Part shown: piece by piece, positions 63,949-64,000 of the stretch
Layout of the letters: each line of letters begins with the position of its first letter
How positions within the stretch are numbered: the first letter of the stretch is position 1
Assembly: GCA_902524345.1 (NCBI GenBank)
Contig: CABZCX010000002.1
Location: 99,537-163,536 of the forward strand
Direction of reading: 5' to 3'
Source of the DNA: an uncultured Pelagibacteraceae bacterium
Lineage (GTDB): Bacteria; Pseudomonadota; Alphaproteobacteria; Pelagibacterales; Pelagibacteraceae
Length of the DNA stretch: 64,000 nucleotides
The notes under the pieces: generated by a model
Databases searched by the model: none
Told to the model about the DNA's origin: nothing
What the model saw: the letters and a program-made list of their open reading frames with translations, nothing else
Made by a program: the position numbers and the translations under genes

Positions 63949-64000
63949 AAAATTGGGACAATAAAACTTGGCTTTCATCAACTTCTTATATTAAATCTTT
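63939..64000 (+). CDS. Start of a further gene, cut by the window edge
   Basis: A GTG inside the 3' end of the DUF4396 gene opens a frame that stays open to the window end (VSLKNWDNKTWLSSTSYIKS). Only about 20 residues are visible, too few to assign a family. Confidence 0.4.
   Translation, partial: MSLKNWDNKTWLSSTSYIKS

Noticed and set aside
1..64000. tRNA, rRNA, CRISPR arrays, insertion sequences, prophage or phase-variable repeats
   Set aside because: No gap showed cloverleaf-like sequence, repeat-spacer arrays, transposase genes or terminal inverted repeats. The AT-rich homopolymer runs are normal for this base composition.

Overview
The window is ordinary-density chromosomal DNA from a Pelagibacterales (SAR11, Candidatus Pelagibacter-like) alphaproteobacterium. 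The signs are very AT-rich sequence (about 30% GC by eye), intergenic gaps that are almost all under 120 bp, many 1-8 bp gene overlaps, Lys/Asn/Ile-rich proteins, and a gene set dominated by ABC uptake of osmolytes, amino acids and polyamines plus one-carbon oxidation. This assignment is by recognition of gene content and was not tested by a database search. I saw no rRNA, tRNA, CRISPR, insertion sequence, prophage or replication origin, and no gene-free stretch over 300 bases. The longest gap is about 210 bp (32821-33031).

Layout. 2-3211: end of a branched-chain-amino-acid-type transporter (livH fragment, livM) converging on its probable binding protein across a shared terminator. 3348-12042: an EutA-like racemase-family protein and a DoeA-type ectoine hydrolase, then a four-gene Pot-type ABC transporter (ATPase, binding protein, two permeases) and a fused hydroxyacyl-CoA dehydrogenase/enoyl-CoA hydratase. 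A perfect hairpin separates the binding protein from the permeases. 12031-27692: mixed housekeeping and nitrogen genes (cyclophilin, HExxH protein, agmatinase, aldehyde dehydrogenase, ArgE, CsaA, LysE, aconitase, TPR protein, BamB, cupin-like, ZapE, photolyase, diaminopropionate ammonia-lyase-like, GpsA). 27689-32820: a complete second liv operon on the minus strand. 33032-40953: amidotransferase, Fhs, EamA, racemase, CspA, GNAT, PurK, PurE and several tiny proteins. 40989-43068: a GcvT/LigM/DmdA-family methyltransferase with a MetF-like partner. 43133-45720: a methyltransferase/CysC-like kinase/nucleotidyltransferase cassette followed by enoyl-CoA hydratase and a CoA-binding protein. 46265-52043: dimethylglycine/sarcosine dehydrogenase family protein, ETF beta and alpha, and ETF:quinone oxidoreductase. 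52045-56776: DUF2237, tandem 2OG-Fe(II) oxygenases, HisI, FolE, AcuI-like reductase and a LysR regulator. 56795-60844: ferric-iron ABC importer behind Fur-box-like palindromes. 60863-64000: AzlCD, thioredoxin-like, persulfide-dioxygenase-like, cupredoxin and DUF4396 proteins, and the start of one more gene.

How the parts fit. The dehydrogenase, ETF and ETF-QO genes form a route for taking electrons from N-methyl compounds into the quinone pool. GcvT/MetF and Fhs handle folate-bound one-carbon units, so glycine betaine-type or other methyl donors are likely substrates. The DoeA/EutA pair beside a Pot-type importer suggests uptake and breakdown of ectoine-like or related nitrogenous compounds. 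In two transport operons a stem-loop sits right after the binding-protein gene, consistent with more binding protein than membrane components.

The points most worth a second look are: tiny membrane-peptide ORFs directly behind both livM genes, one of them in frame after the livM stop; near-identical 17-bp palindromes upstream of the iron importer and the second liv operon; a 56-residue Cys-containing ORF inside the iron operon; a 51-residue twin-CxxC protein beside purE; and the methyltransferase/kinase/nucleotidyltransferase cassette.
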